Shown here: positions 23,850-32,928 of the stretch, piece by piece
How the letters are laid out: each line of letters opens with the position of its first letter
Numbering within the stretch: position 1 is the first letter of the stretch
Source of the DNA: Anaerolineae bacterium
Lineage (GTDB): Bacteria > Chloroflexota > Anaerolineae > Aggregatilineales > Phototrophicaceae
Reading direction: 5' to 3'
Length of the DNA stretch: 64,000 nucleotides
Assembly (NCBI GenBank): GCA_017303635.1
Contig: JAFLCG010000007.1
Coordinates: forward strand, 186,001-250,000
The notes under the pieces: model-generated
Database searches by the model: none
What the model was told of the DNA's origin: nothing
What the model saw: the letters and a program-made list of their open reading frames with translations, nothing else
Program-made: the position numbers and the translations under genes

Positions 23850-24446
23850 TTATGGAGGGGACTCAATCCGATACCAGAGGGAAGTTCCGCCCAGTTGAAT
23901 CAATCCCGATGAGGGTTCATAACGCAACACAAAAGTGGGCGATGGCGTCGGCGGACGTACACCAAACCGTTTTACAACCTGACATTGTAGGCCAATAGAG
24001 TCGCATTCCAAGAGGTGCAAAGAACCTGAGTCTCCACGCCGCTGGGTACCAACAGCCCTGTAGACATAATCTTCAACCTGCTTCGATCCGTAATCATAAG
24101 ATTGCACTATCTCCATTCCCCCGATTCCTCCAAAATAGAAAGCCGGGAAGGAGATAACCAGCCCAACTACAAAAAGAATCCGAGGCCAAATGGGCCGGGG
24201 ACTTGCTTTGAGACTCAGGATAATCCACAGCCCAGAACCAATGATGAGGATGGCAGGGAAGACCATCCCTTCCCCGAAGAACTGGCTGGGTGGATAGTAA
24301 AAGAAGGAACTCCCGGTTGGCCCGTCAAATATGGAAACTTCAGAAAACATGATGAATCGATTGACAAATATGTACATAGTTACAAAATAAGCCACTACAA
24401 CCAGCGCAAGCGCCTTCAACCAGTTACCCCAGCGAATAGATTTCAT
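23850..24446 (-). CDS. Hypothetical membrane protein
   Basis: 198 residues. Three hydrophobic segments: LKALALVVVAYFVTMYIFV, GMVFPAILIIGSGLWIILSL and ILFVVGLVISFPAFYFGG. They are followed by a soluble domain with CDSIGLQCQVVKRFG and a C-terminal LWYRIESPP. No family recognised. Its lower G+C content resembles the hypothetical gene at 6420-6977. Upstream DNA to the toxin-like gene is short and unremarkable. Confidence 0.6.
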   Translation of the reverse strand: MKSIRWGNWLKALALVVVAYFVTMYIFVNRFIMFSEVSIFDGPTGSSFFYYPPSQFFGEGMVFPAILIIGSGLWIILSLKASPRPIWPRILFVVGLVISFPAFYFGGIGGMEIVQSYDYGSKQVEDYVYRAVGTQRRGDSGSLHLLECDSIGLQCQVVKRFGVRPPTPSPTFVLRYEPSSGLIQLGGTSLWYRIESPP

Positions 24447-24485
24447 CTAATCTGGCTCCCGCATTCAAGTCTCAATCAAATGACC

Positions 24486-24839
24486 TTACACATGAACGAC
24501 AATTGAGTCTCGGGTCACTTCAACAAAGCGACTGGTGTCCAGCATTTCTACAATGGTTGCCAGAGACGGCATGAGTAAGGCTTCAAGGGCTGCGTTGGTG
24601 ATGTTCCCGGTTGAAATCAGTAAAAGTTTATAGGGTGTATCGCTTAGGAAAAAACTCTCCACAAAGTCCGAATCTTTGGTGACAACCACACAGCCTTCTT
24701 GCAACGATATGGCAATGATTTCGCTATCAGTAGTCCGATTCCCATTGGGAAGATCGAGGGTGTGAATAGCATCATGCCCCGCTGCCCGAATAGAGGTTGC
24801 CAGACGGCGAGGCAACTGAGCATCAATCAGAAATTTCAT
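24486..24839 (-). CDS. DUF5615 PIN-like protein (putative toxin)
   Basis: 117 residues: MKFLIDAQLPRRLA, DSEIIAISLQEGCVVVTKDSDF and LLLISTGNITNAAL match the DUF5615/Mut7-C-like PIN fold. Acidic residues D6, the DSE motif and KDSD are in place for metal binding. Overlaps the DUF433 gene by 4 nt (ATGA), a typical toxin-antitoxin operon arrangement. Confidence 0.85.
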   Translation of the reverse strand: MKFLIDAQLPRRLATSIRAAGHDAIHTLDLPNGNRTTDSEIIAISLQEGCVVVTKDSDFVESFFLSDTPYKLLLISTGNITNAALEALLMPSLATIVEMLDTSRFVEVTRDSIVVHV

Positions 24840-25069
24840 GCGGGGATGGAATGTACACGCTTAATTTGGCTGAGGCGGGTTGCATAGGCCAAGACTGCAC
24901 GGAGGTCATCCGGTTCGAGATCAGGATAGTCTTCCAATATCTCGACATTGGTCATGCCCGAACTCATCAATTCCAGCAGCATCTCAACCGGATAGCGTAA
25001 GCCGCGCACCACCGGCTTGCCGTGACATACATCGGGATGAATGGTGATCCGCTGAAGTAGATCATTCAT
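24836..25069 (-). CDS. DUF433 protein (putative antitoxin)
   Basis: 77 residues with the DUF433 pattern RITIHPDVCHGKPVVRGLRY, then VEMLLELMSSG and DYPDLEPDDLRAVLAYA. These small helix-turn-helix-like proteins are usually encoded just ahead of DUF5615 proteins, as here. Probably binds DNA and represses its own operon. Confidence 0.88.
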   Translation of the reverse strand: MNDLLQRITIHPDVCHGKPVVRGLRYPVEMLLELMSSGMTNVEILEDYPDLEPDDLRAVLAYATRLSQIKRVHSIPA

Positions 25070-25126
25070 GAGCGTTTACCCTATGCCCAACACATAGAAT
25101 TCATCATAACACAAAGCATGAATAGG

Positions 25127-26308
25127 CTACCCCCGCACCCTGAGCGCCAGTTGATATGCGCCGTAGATTGCCGGGTTGTAGACCTTATCCCACGCGCCAA
25201 GGGAGCGGGCAACCCGCCCACCCCAACCCCGCTTGAAGCCATAGACCCCCCACAGCCCATCTGAGCGGGACTCGAACTGCGCTTCGAGGGTCGGCTCATC
25301 CTCATCCGGGATACCCCACATATCATAAGTCGTGCAGCCTTTCGCCCGCGCCCACTGGATGGCTGCCCATTGCACGCCGTAGGCCGCCATCAGATTGCGC
25401 TTGAGGTTGGAGGAGGCTCCGTAGAGATACCATGCGGTGGTACCCAGTGCAAAGACCATGATGCCCGCCAGGCCATCATCTTCGTGTTCCGCCAGGATGA
25501 GCGCCGCATCCCCCGCCGGAACGAATAAGTCATAGGCTTGCTCGTAGTAGCGGGGTTCATGCACGCCGAAGGCATTGCGTTCGCCGGTGGTATGCATCAT
25601 GGCGGTAAAGCGCGGCACTTCCTCACGGGACGCCTGCCAGTAGCGGATGTCGTTCTTGAGGCTCTGGCGGATTTTCCGGCGCGTCCCCTGATTCATACGA
25701 CCGAGTATGGCCTCCTCGGCCCCGCTGATGTCGATCAAGACGGTACGGGGTGGCTGGACCGTCTGGGGACTGGGACGGAAACCCCATGCAGCAGGGTCAG
25801 GTGTGGCCTCCCCTCCTTCATAAATCCCCGGCTCCCATTTGAGAAAAGCCGCGTGATGACGGGCAGCACACTGGTCAATCGCAGTGGCTAGTGTCTGGTC
25901 GCGCAAGCGGGTGGCTGGTGAAAATGAGGCAGTGGTTCGTGATTGGTGATTAGTGGGGAGTGGGGAGTTTGTGGCAGATGGCTCTTGGCTGATAGCTGAA
26001 CGCTGTTCGCTATTCGCTTCTTCACCAGCCCCTGACCACTGACCACCTGCCACTAACTGCGAACTATAAAGCGGCCCCATCGCCAGATAGGCCATCGTGC
26101 CGAGCTTCAGCGGCAGCGGCTTGAACAACAACTGCGCCCCGGAGACGATCTGCCCGGAATCGTCGGCCAGGGCTACGCGGTCGCTCGTCCAACCGTAGCG
26201 GCTTTTGAGTTCTCCCCAGGCCGTTTGCTGCAGCACATGAGCACGGGCATTGGCACGGACAAAACGATCCCAATCAGCAGGAGTAGGCGTAATGGACTTC
26301 ACAGGCAA
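25127..26308 (-). CDS. FemX/FemAB-type aminoacyltransferase, copy 2, with a repeat-derived insert
   Basis: 393 residues from a TTG at 26308 (GGAG 7 nt upstream); GTG at 26302 is an alternative. Fem layout as copy 1: HVLQQTAWGELKSRYG, MAYLAMGPLY, MNQGTRRKIRQSLKND, LYGASSNLKRNLMAAYGVQW, YDMWGIPDED. Between GPLY and AAFLKWEPG it carries about 45 extra residues (QWSGAGEEANSEQRS... to ...SPATRLRD) absent from copy 1. These are encoded by GTGG/CCAC-rich repeat DNA at 25900-26065. The insert is Ser/Thr/Gln-rich and in frame, so the enzyme may still work. Role: peptidoglycan cross-bridge synthesis. Confidence 0.87.
   Translation of the reverse strand: MPVKSITPTPADWDRFVRANARAHVLQQTAWGELKSRYGWTSDRVALADDSGQIVSGAQLLFKPLPLKLGTMAYLAMGPLYSSQLVAGGQWSGAGEEANSEQRSAISQEPSATNSPLPTNHQSRTTASFSPATRLRDQTLATAIDQCAARHHAAFLKWEPGIYEGGEATPDPAAWGFRPSPQTVQPPRTVLIDISGAEEAILGRMNQGTRRKIRQSLKNDIRYWQASREEVPRFTAMMHTTGERNAFGVHEPRYYEQAYDLFVPAGDAALILAEHEDDGLAGIMVFALGTTAWYLYGASSNLKRNLMAAYGVQWAAIQWARAKGCTTYDMWGIPDEDEPTLEAQFESRSDGLWGVYGFKRGWGGRVARSLGAWDKVYNPAIYGAYQLALRVRG
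25900..26065. repeat. GTGG/CCAC palindromic repeat inserted in the femX-like gene
   Basis: One end is GTGG-rich (GGGTGGCTGGTGAAAATGAG, then GTGGTTCGTGATTGGTG) and the other is CCAC-rich (CCCTGACCACTGACCACCTG), so the unit is self-complementary. Same family as 47578-47697 and the intergenic copies at 4236-4281, 19893-19918, 44015-44060 and 46415-46607. Confidence 0.6.
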
Positions 26309-26377
26309 GGAACGACTCCAACGAGTGGATGCGGTATCATGAGGGCTATCTTACTGGATCGCGCAGGAATTGTCCCG

Positions 26378-27346
26378 ATGCTAACCCTCCGACCGTTCCA
26401 CCCCGATGATGCACCCGCCCTGGACAGCATCCTGCAGGCGGTGTGGCCGGATGACGCCCATTCGCGTGAAGTCTTTCAGGATTATGGCCCGGCAGCCATC
26501 AAGCCCGGTCAGACGCTGCACCTGACTCTGGTGACCGCCTTAGACCGACACCTGGTCGGCTTTGGCAGCATCTACGAAAGCAAGCTGCATCCGAAGCCTT
26601 ACTACCTGCATGTCCAGGTGCATCCAGAATTTCAGGGACGGGGGATCGGGCAGCAGCTTTACGGGCAACTGATCGAAATCCTGCGCGGGCGAACCCCTAA
26701 GCCGCTGCAAGTGTCGACGATGGCCACGCAAGAACGGGCGGTGCGCTTTCTGCTCGACCGGGGCTATGTGGAGTACGTGCGGACGTACCTGCCGCTGCTG
26801 GCGGTGCAGGCTGTTGATCTGAACACGTTTGCCGATGTGGAAGCGGACGTGCAGGCCGAGGGCTATGTCATCCGCAGCATGGCGGAACTGGCGAGCGATC
26901 CCGACCGGGATAATAAACTGGCTGATCTGCACGCAACCGTATATGAACAAACCCACGCCCATAACCGACCGGCGGCCAAGATACTCCGTCAGGAGCGCAC
27001 ATTTTTCCTGAACGATGCCATTCCGGAAGCGCTGTTCGTGGCGTTGAAAGACGGCGAGTATGTAGCAATCAGCAGCGTACGCGCCGGGCTGTTACCCGGT
27101 CAATTGGAGACGGCCTGGGCCGGCGCAGTCGGCGCCGCTTTCGCCGATTGCCCGCTGTTGCTGCTGGCGATGCGCCTGCGGGAGATCGCCTATGCACAGC
27201 AGCACGGATTCACCCACCTGCGCGGAGAATTCGACTCGGTCGATGAATGCCTGCTGACCGCTATGGACGAATTACCCTGGCAGGAAACACCCGACTGGGT
27301 GACCTACGTCCGACCGGGGCCAGGCGGCATTCTACCCAATCGGTGA
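26378..27346 (+). CDS. Tandem-GNAT N-acetyltransferase
   Basis: 322 residues from the ATG at 26378 (AGGA 9 nt upstream); an in-frame ATG at 26339 is possible but overlaps the divergent femX start region. First GNAT domain: LTLRPFHPDDAPAL, VQVHPEFQGRGIGQQLYGQL (acetyl-CoA loop), RFLLDRGY. Second half: YVIRSMAELASDPDR, LEFNDA-like FFLNDAIPEALFVAL and a degenerate CoA region. Substrate unknown. Its 3' end overlaps the convergent CsaA-like gene by 15 bp. Confidence 0.85.
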   Translation: MLTLRPFHPDDAPALDSILQAVWPDDAHSREVFQDYGPAAIKPGQTLHLTLVTALDRHLVGFGSIYESKLHPKPYYLHVQVHPEFQGRGIGQQLYGQLIEILRGRTPKPLQVSTMATQERAVRFLLDRGYVEYVRTYLPLLAVQAVDLNTFADVEADVQAEGYVIRSMAELASDPDRDNKLADLHATVYEQTHAHNRPAAKILRQERTFFLNDAIPEALFVALKDGEYVAISSVRAGLLPGQLETAWAGAVGAAFADCPLLLLAMRLREIAYAQQHGFTHLRGEFDSVDECLLTAMDELPWQETPDWVTYVRPGPGGILPNR

Positions 27347-27673
27347 GCCGTTCTCGACCGCATGCGACGGGAATAACAGCACCACATCTTTTTCTGCCGA
27401 AAGCGCACCCAACACCAGCACTTCCGACTTCACCCCGGCGATACGCTTGGGCAAGAAGTTGACCACTGCCACCACCTGCCTGCCAATCAGGTCTTCCGGA
27501 GTATAGTTGCGTGTCAACTGTGCCGAACTAGTCTTGATGCCCAGTTCAGGGCCAAAGTCGATGGTCAGAATGTAGGCGGGTTTCCGTGCTTCCGGGTTGA
27601 GGGTACAGGTGAGCACCGTGCCAATCCGCATATCCACTTTCTCAAAATCGACCCATTCAATTGACGGTTTCAT
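27332..27673 (-). CDS. CsaA-like tRNA-binding domain protein
   Basis: 113 residues from the ATG at 27673. Single OB-fold tRNA-binding domain: DFEKVDMRIGTVLTCTLNPEARKPAYIL, LGIKTSSAQLTRNYTPEDLIG, VVAVVNFLPKRIAGVKSEVLVLG (motifs quoted from segments), typical of CsaA and of the C-terminus of MetRS. CsaA is a small dimeric protein with chaperone-like or tRNA-binding activity. The start overlaps the end of the upstream gene by 17 nt, indicating an operon with it and murE. Confidence 0.85.
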   Translation of the reverse strand: MKPSIEWVDFEKVDMRIGTVLTCTLNPEARKPAYILTIDFGPELGIKTSSAQLTRNYTPEDLIGRQVVAVVNFLPKRIAGVKSEVLVLGALSAEKDVVLLFPSHAVENGSPIG

Positions 27674-28121
27674 CGTTGTCATCCACATAGTCCTGCAATT
27701 GATCGGTATCCGGCAGGCGATCCACGTCGGGGGGCAGTTGCCCATCCTGCCAACCGGGTGGGAACCAGCCATTTTCCAGGCTATCGGTCAGCCCTTTGAG
27801 GGAGTCAATCTGGTTGGGAAAGTTGTGTTCTTCCGGCACATAGACAATGGCCGGGATCGAGTCGGTCGAGCGGGCAAAGACCCATTGGCGACCGCAGCGT
27901 GGACACTCGACCATCCACATCAGGCCGGGCGTATAGTAATGGCTGAAGACTTTCCACACGCTCTGGCTCAGTTCTTCCGGCGTATCCGCACTGCCAAGCA
28001 GATCGACAATCCGGTCGACCATCCGTTCAATGAGGGCATCGGCCACGATGTAAAATTCATTCGGGTTCGGCACCAGATCAAGATCAATCAATTCGCCACA
28101 CTGACATAAAATATCAGCCAT
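27657..28121 (-). CDS. Hypothetical protein with possible zinc ribbon
   Basis: 154 residues. CQCGEL near the N-terminus and CPRCGRQWVFA in the middle give four Cys that could bind zinc. The C-terminal tail is acidic (DTDQLQDYVDDNDET). No family recognised. Its start overlaps the murE stop by one base and its end overlaps the csaA-like start, so the three form one operon. Confidence 0.65.
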   Translation of the reverse strand: MADILCQCGELIDLDLVPNPNEFYIVADALIERMVDRIVDLLGSADTPEELSQSVWKVFSHYYTPGLMWMVECPRCGRQWVFARSTDSIPAIVYVPEEHNFPNQIDSLKGLTDSLENGWFPPGWQDGQLPPDVDRLPDTDQLQDYVDDNDETVN

Positions 28122-29674
28122 TAGGTTGCTCCAGCCGTTGGCAGAGTGCGGAGCGGTTCCCCGCGCAAAGCGGCTCTCAAACCATCCCGGTCATCCCACA
28201 AATATTCGACGGTCCCAAAACACATACTTTGTTCATGGCCTTTGCCACAGGCGATGACAATGTCACCGGGAGCGGCCAGTTGGCAGGCCCGGTAGAGCGC
28301 CTCGCCGCGATCCGGCACCCGGAAAAAAGTCTGCCCTTCGACCCCGCCCTGACTGACACAGGCATCCGCCATCACTTGCAGAATTGCTTCCAGCGATTCG
28401 GTACGAGGGTCTTCTGCCGTCAGCACCGTAAGATCAGCCAACTGGGCGGAGGCTTCCGCCATCAGGCGACGCTTCTCACGGTCACGCAGGCCAGCGCTCC
28501 CAAACACGGCGATCAGCCGCTGACCGGGGGCCAACATGGTACGGGCCGCCGTCAGCGCATTGCGGAGCGCATTGGGCGTGTGAGCAAAATCCACGATAGC
28601 GGTGAACGGCTGCCCTTCGTCAATACGCTCCATTCGCCCTGGGATACCATGCATTCGTGCCAAGCCTTCGCGGATGTGACCGCTTGTGACGTTCAAGGCG
28701 CCCGCAGTCAATGTGGCGGCCAGCGCATTATAGACATTAAAGCCGCCGACCAGTGTCGTGGCGTAGTGGGCGGCGGCCTGCCCCAAACCCAGATGAGTTC
28801 CCTGCACCATAAAGCGAATGCCGTCAGGTCGGTAGACTATCTCGCGTCCACGATAGCCCCCTTGCTGGAGGCCGTAGGTCAGTACATGATCCGCCGGGAA
28901 CGCGGCAAAGAAAGGAGCATTAGGATCATCCGCATTGATGACCGCGACCTTCGGGCGGCGCGGCTTGCGGAACGATTGACCCAACATGGCGAACATGCGG
29001 CCTTTGGCGGCGCGATAATGCTCAAAACTGCCGTGATAATCCAGGTGTTCGTGAGTCAGGTTGGTGAGCACCGCCACATCCAGGTCGATCCCGTTGAGGC
29101 GGCCCTGCGCCAACCCATGACTGGTCATCTCCAGCACGACATGCGTCAGGCCACGCTCGACCATCTGCGCGAGGAAAGCCTGAATTTGCGGCGCGCCAGG
29201 GGTGGTGACATGAAAACCCGTATCGTACTGTTCGTCACCAATCACGGCGGCGACCGTACTTATCAAACCGGCTTTACCGCGAGTAGCGACCTGCAAGATG
29301 CTGTGCAGCAGCGTGCTGGTCGTCGTTTTGCCATCCGTCCCCGTCACGCCGATGACGGTCAACTGGCGCGAGGGGTAGCCGTGCGCCGCTGCTGCCAGAT
29401 AACCAGTGGCCTCCTGCGCGTTACGGACGATAACCGCCGGTACAGGTAAGTCGCCCATGTCGCGTTCGACCACTACCGCCGCCGCACCCTTCTCGATGGC
29501 ACGGGGAATGAAGTCGTGCCCATCCACCGACATGCCCTTACGGGCGATGAAGACGCCGCCGGGTTGCAGGTCAGCATCTGCCTCGACAACGGGTGCTGTG
29601 ATGGTGGTATCACCAGTGATCCGAATGACATCCGGTAAACTGGCGATGAGTTGATGGAGTGATATTGGTTTCAA
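28121..29674 (-). CDS. murE: UDP-N-acetylmuramyl-tripeptide synthetase
   Basis: 517 residues from a TTG at 29674; no other start is available since an in-frame stop lies six codons upstream. Mur ligase with N-terminal UDP-MurNAc domain (FIARKGMSVDGHDFI), ATP loop GVTGTDGKTTT (109-119), LEMTSHGLAQGR, TNLTHEHLDYHG, FAHTPNAL and C-terminal GSAGLRDREKR. The diamino-acid selectivity motif reads EDPR (421-424), where the meso-DAP form is DNPR, so the third residue (DAP, Lys or Orn) is uncertain. Ornithine is used by several Chloroflexota. Cytoplasmic step of peptidoglycan synthesis. Confidence 0.93.
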   Translation of the reverse strand: MKPISLHQLIASLPDVIRITGDTTITAPVVEADADLQPGGVFIARKGMSVDGHDFIPRAIEKGAAAVVVERDMGDLPVPAVIVRNAQEATGYLAAAAHGYPSRQLTVIGVTGTDGKTTTSTLLHSILQVATRGKAGLISTVAAVIGDEQYDTGFHVTTPGAPQIQAFLAQMVERGLTHVVLEMTSHGLAQGRLNGIDLDVAVLTNLTHEHLDYHGSFEHYRAAKGRMFAMLGQSFRKPRRPKVAVINADDPNAPFFAAFPADHVLTYGLQQGGYRGREIVYRPDGIRFMVQGTHLGLGQAAAHYATTLVGGFNVYNALAATLTAGALNVTSGHIREGLARMHGIPGRMERIDEGQPFTAIVDFAHTPNALRNALTAARTMLAPGQRLIAVFGSAGLRDREKRRLMAEASAQLADLTVLTAEDPRTESLEAILQVMADACVSQGGVEGQTFFRVPDRGEALYRACQLAAPGDIVIACGKGHEQSMCFGTVEYLWDDRDGLRAALRGEPLRTLPTAGAT

Positions 29675-29805
29675 GGTGCTGATTTCAGATTACCGGTGAC
29701 AAGAAGGTGTTGGCAGGATTCGACATCAATCGTTACATCATCGCACGGGACGCATGTCGTTAAGCCAACTTCAGCCATGCCCGTGATTATACCCACAATG
29801 AATCG

Positions 29806-29870
29806 AAAAGGACGCACCTGTGTGCGTCCCTTTCAGATGCAGCGGACGCCACAAACAGCGTCCCTACACA
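29806..29870 (-). terminator. Terminator of the atp operon plus a REP-like hairpin
   Basis: Minus strand: GGACGCAC (29822-29829 side) pairs with GTGCGTCC (29810-29817 side) around 4 nt, followed by TTTT (29806-29809). A second hairpin, GGACGC/GCGTCC with CTACACA after it, is at 29844-29870 and belongs to the REP-like family. The rest of 29675-29877 holds no gene. Confidence 0.7.
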
Positions 29871-29877
29871 GTGTTGA

Positions 29878-30789
29878 TTAGCTACCCATGCGGGTGGCGA
29901 GATCGTTCAGATTGCTGCGAACGCTGCCATCAACCACCCGGTCACCCGAGCGAACGATCAGACCACCGAGGATCGACGGATCGACGCTGAAGCTGGCTTC
30001 GGCACCGATTTCGCTCTTCACCTTGGCCTGTTCTTCGGCGCTCAGCGGCATGGCGCTGACGACTTCGACCTGACCAGAAAGACCCTTGGCATCCGCAGGC
30101 ACCTTGGCGAAGAAGTCATTCAGCAGAGCCTGCTGGCGCTTCTCATCCAGGTTAGCACCGATCAAGCGCTGGGCAGCAGCGATGCTGATGGCAGCTACCT
30201 GACCACGCAGGGCGGCCAGTTGCTGATCGCGCTCGGCGGCAGCAGCCGTACGGGCTTCGTTACGGATACGTTCAGCTTCGGTGCGGGCTTCGGCTTCCAC
30301 CTGCTTGCGGACGTCCTCACCACGTGCACGGCCTTCTTCAATCTGCTTGCTGATATCAGCCTTGGCAGCCGCTACGATGCGCTCGGCTTCCGCTTCCGCA
30401 TTCTTGCGGGCATTGGCAGCCACGGCAGCATCTTCCAGACCCTTCTGGATCTTTTGACCACGGCTGTCCAACATATCGACCATCCGCTTCCACAAGACCT
30501 GACGCAGCACCAGGAAGATGACGGTGAAGTTGATGATCTGGGCGATCAGGAAACCAGCGTTGATACCCAGGGGGGTCAACGGGCTGGTGCTGGCAGCCGC
30601 TTCACCTTCTGGAGCAGCCGCTTCTGAGTGGCTTTCGCCTTCAGCAGCGGGGGTGGCTTCTGAGTGAGTTTCACCTTCAGCCGGGACAGCAGTCGCTTCC
30701 TGCGCGCCAACCGCCGCGACGGCGGTCAGCAGGCCTATGACCAGGGCCAGCAGCAGCGCCAAACGGGCGACGCGATTACGATTCATCAT
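29878..30789 (-). CDS. atpF: F0 ATP synthase subunit b fused to a delta-type C-terminus
   Basis: 303 residues from the ATG at 30789 (first of two ATGs, AAGGAG 8 nt upstream). Order: signal-like hydrophobic segment (about 9-29), low-complexity Glu/Ala/His segment with repeated EGE(T/S)HSEA, membrane helix GFLIAQIINFTVIFLVLRQV, long Ala/Glu/Arg-rich coiled coil (the b stalk), then a C-terminal portion QVEVVSAMPLSAEEQAKVKS...SILGGLIVRSGDRVVDGSVR. That last part matches the C-terminal domain of subunit delta. The helical delta N-domain seems missing. No separate atpH follows. Last gene of atpIBEF; F1 genes are not in the window. Confidence 0.85.
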   Translation of the reverse strand: MMNRNRVARLALLLALVIGLLTAVAAVGAQEATAVPAEGETHSEATPAAEGESHSEAAAPEGEAAASTSPLTPLGINAGFLIAQIINFTVIFLVLRQVLWKRMVDMLDSRGQKIQKGLEDAAVAANARKNAEAEAERIVAAAKADISKQIEEGRARGEDVRKQVEAEARTEAERIRNEARTAAAAERDQQLAALRGQVAAISIAAAQRLIGANLDEKRQQALLNDFFAKVPADAKGLSGQVEVVSAMPLSAEEQAKVKSEIGAEASFSVDPSILGGLIVRSGDRVVDGSVRSNLNDLATRMGS

Positions 30790-30817
30790 GCGGTTCACTC
30801 CTTGTCGTGCCACGTGA

Positions 30818-32415
<1,598 letters not shown>

Positions 32416-32459
32416 TGGGGCGCTCCTCTACTCCGATAAAAGTCTGTTCGTGCCAAAGC

Positions 32460-32741
32460 TTAATCCTCCTGACTGTGCGGCTCACCCGTGCGCGCAGGCG
32501 TGGCGGGCGGCAATATCCGTTTAGTCATCGTCAGCGCAATCCACACCATCATGCCCAGGCTGATTGGCACGCTTAGGCAGAGCAAGCCGATGGTGAACGG
32601 CCCACGACGCCCAAACTGCGAATCTAACCACAGGCCAACCACGAGGGCGACCATCACAAAGGCGATGGTTGCACATCCTGCCAAACCGGCTAACCCGGCG
32701 TAGGAAAGGTTCTGGGTACGCTGCGATTTACGCCCGGCCAT
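32460..32741 (-). CDS. atpI: AtpI/AtpZ-like ATP synthase accessory protein
   Basis: 93 residues with two membrane helices (LAGLAGCATIAFVMVALVVG and IGLLCLSVPISLGMMVWI) separated by LDSQFGRRGPF. This fits the AtpI/AtpZ family, which starts many atp operons and helps c-ring assembly or ion homeostasis. It is the first gene of the operon, with its own promoter directly upstream. The exact choice between AtpI and AtpZ is uncertain. Confidence 0.75.
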   Translation of the reverse strand: MAGRKSQRTQNLSYAGLAGLAGCATIAFVMVALVVGLWLDSQFGRRGPFTIGLLCLSVPISLGMMVWIALTMTKRILPPATPARTGEPHSQED

Positions 32742-32764
32742 GTTGTGGCCTCAAAAGTTCGGGA

Positions 32765-32793
32765 AGTTTATCACAAGCGACTGCGGTTGCCAA
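32765..32793 (-). promoter_or_regulatory. Promoter of the atpIBEF operon
   Basis: Reading the minus strand: -35 TTGGCA (32793-32788), 17-nt spacer, -10 TAAACT (32770-32765), about 24 bp before the atpI start. Upstream is a GCATCCC/GGGATGC hairpin (32812-32834). Confidence 0.5.
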
Positions 32794-32889
32794 CCAGAAC
32801 CCTACCCTTTTGCATCCCTTTTTTTACGGGATGCTCATCTTTTCAGACATTTTCCACAACCCATATGCAGGGAAAATGCGAAAAGGCGC

Positions 32890-32917
32890 AAAAAGGGCGC
32901 ACTCATTTGGTGCGCCC
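32890..32917 (-). terminator. Intrinsic terminator of the nuo operon
   Basis: Minus-strand stem GGGCGCAC / GTGCGCCC (plus coordinates 32910-32917 and 32895-32902), 7-nt loop, then TTTTT. It separates nuoN from atpI, so the two operons are independently transcribed. Confidence 0.85.
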
Positions 32918-32928
32918 ATCAGGAAAAC

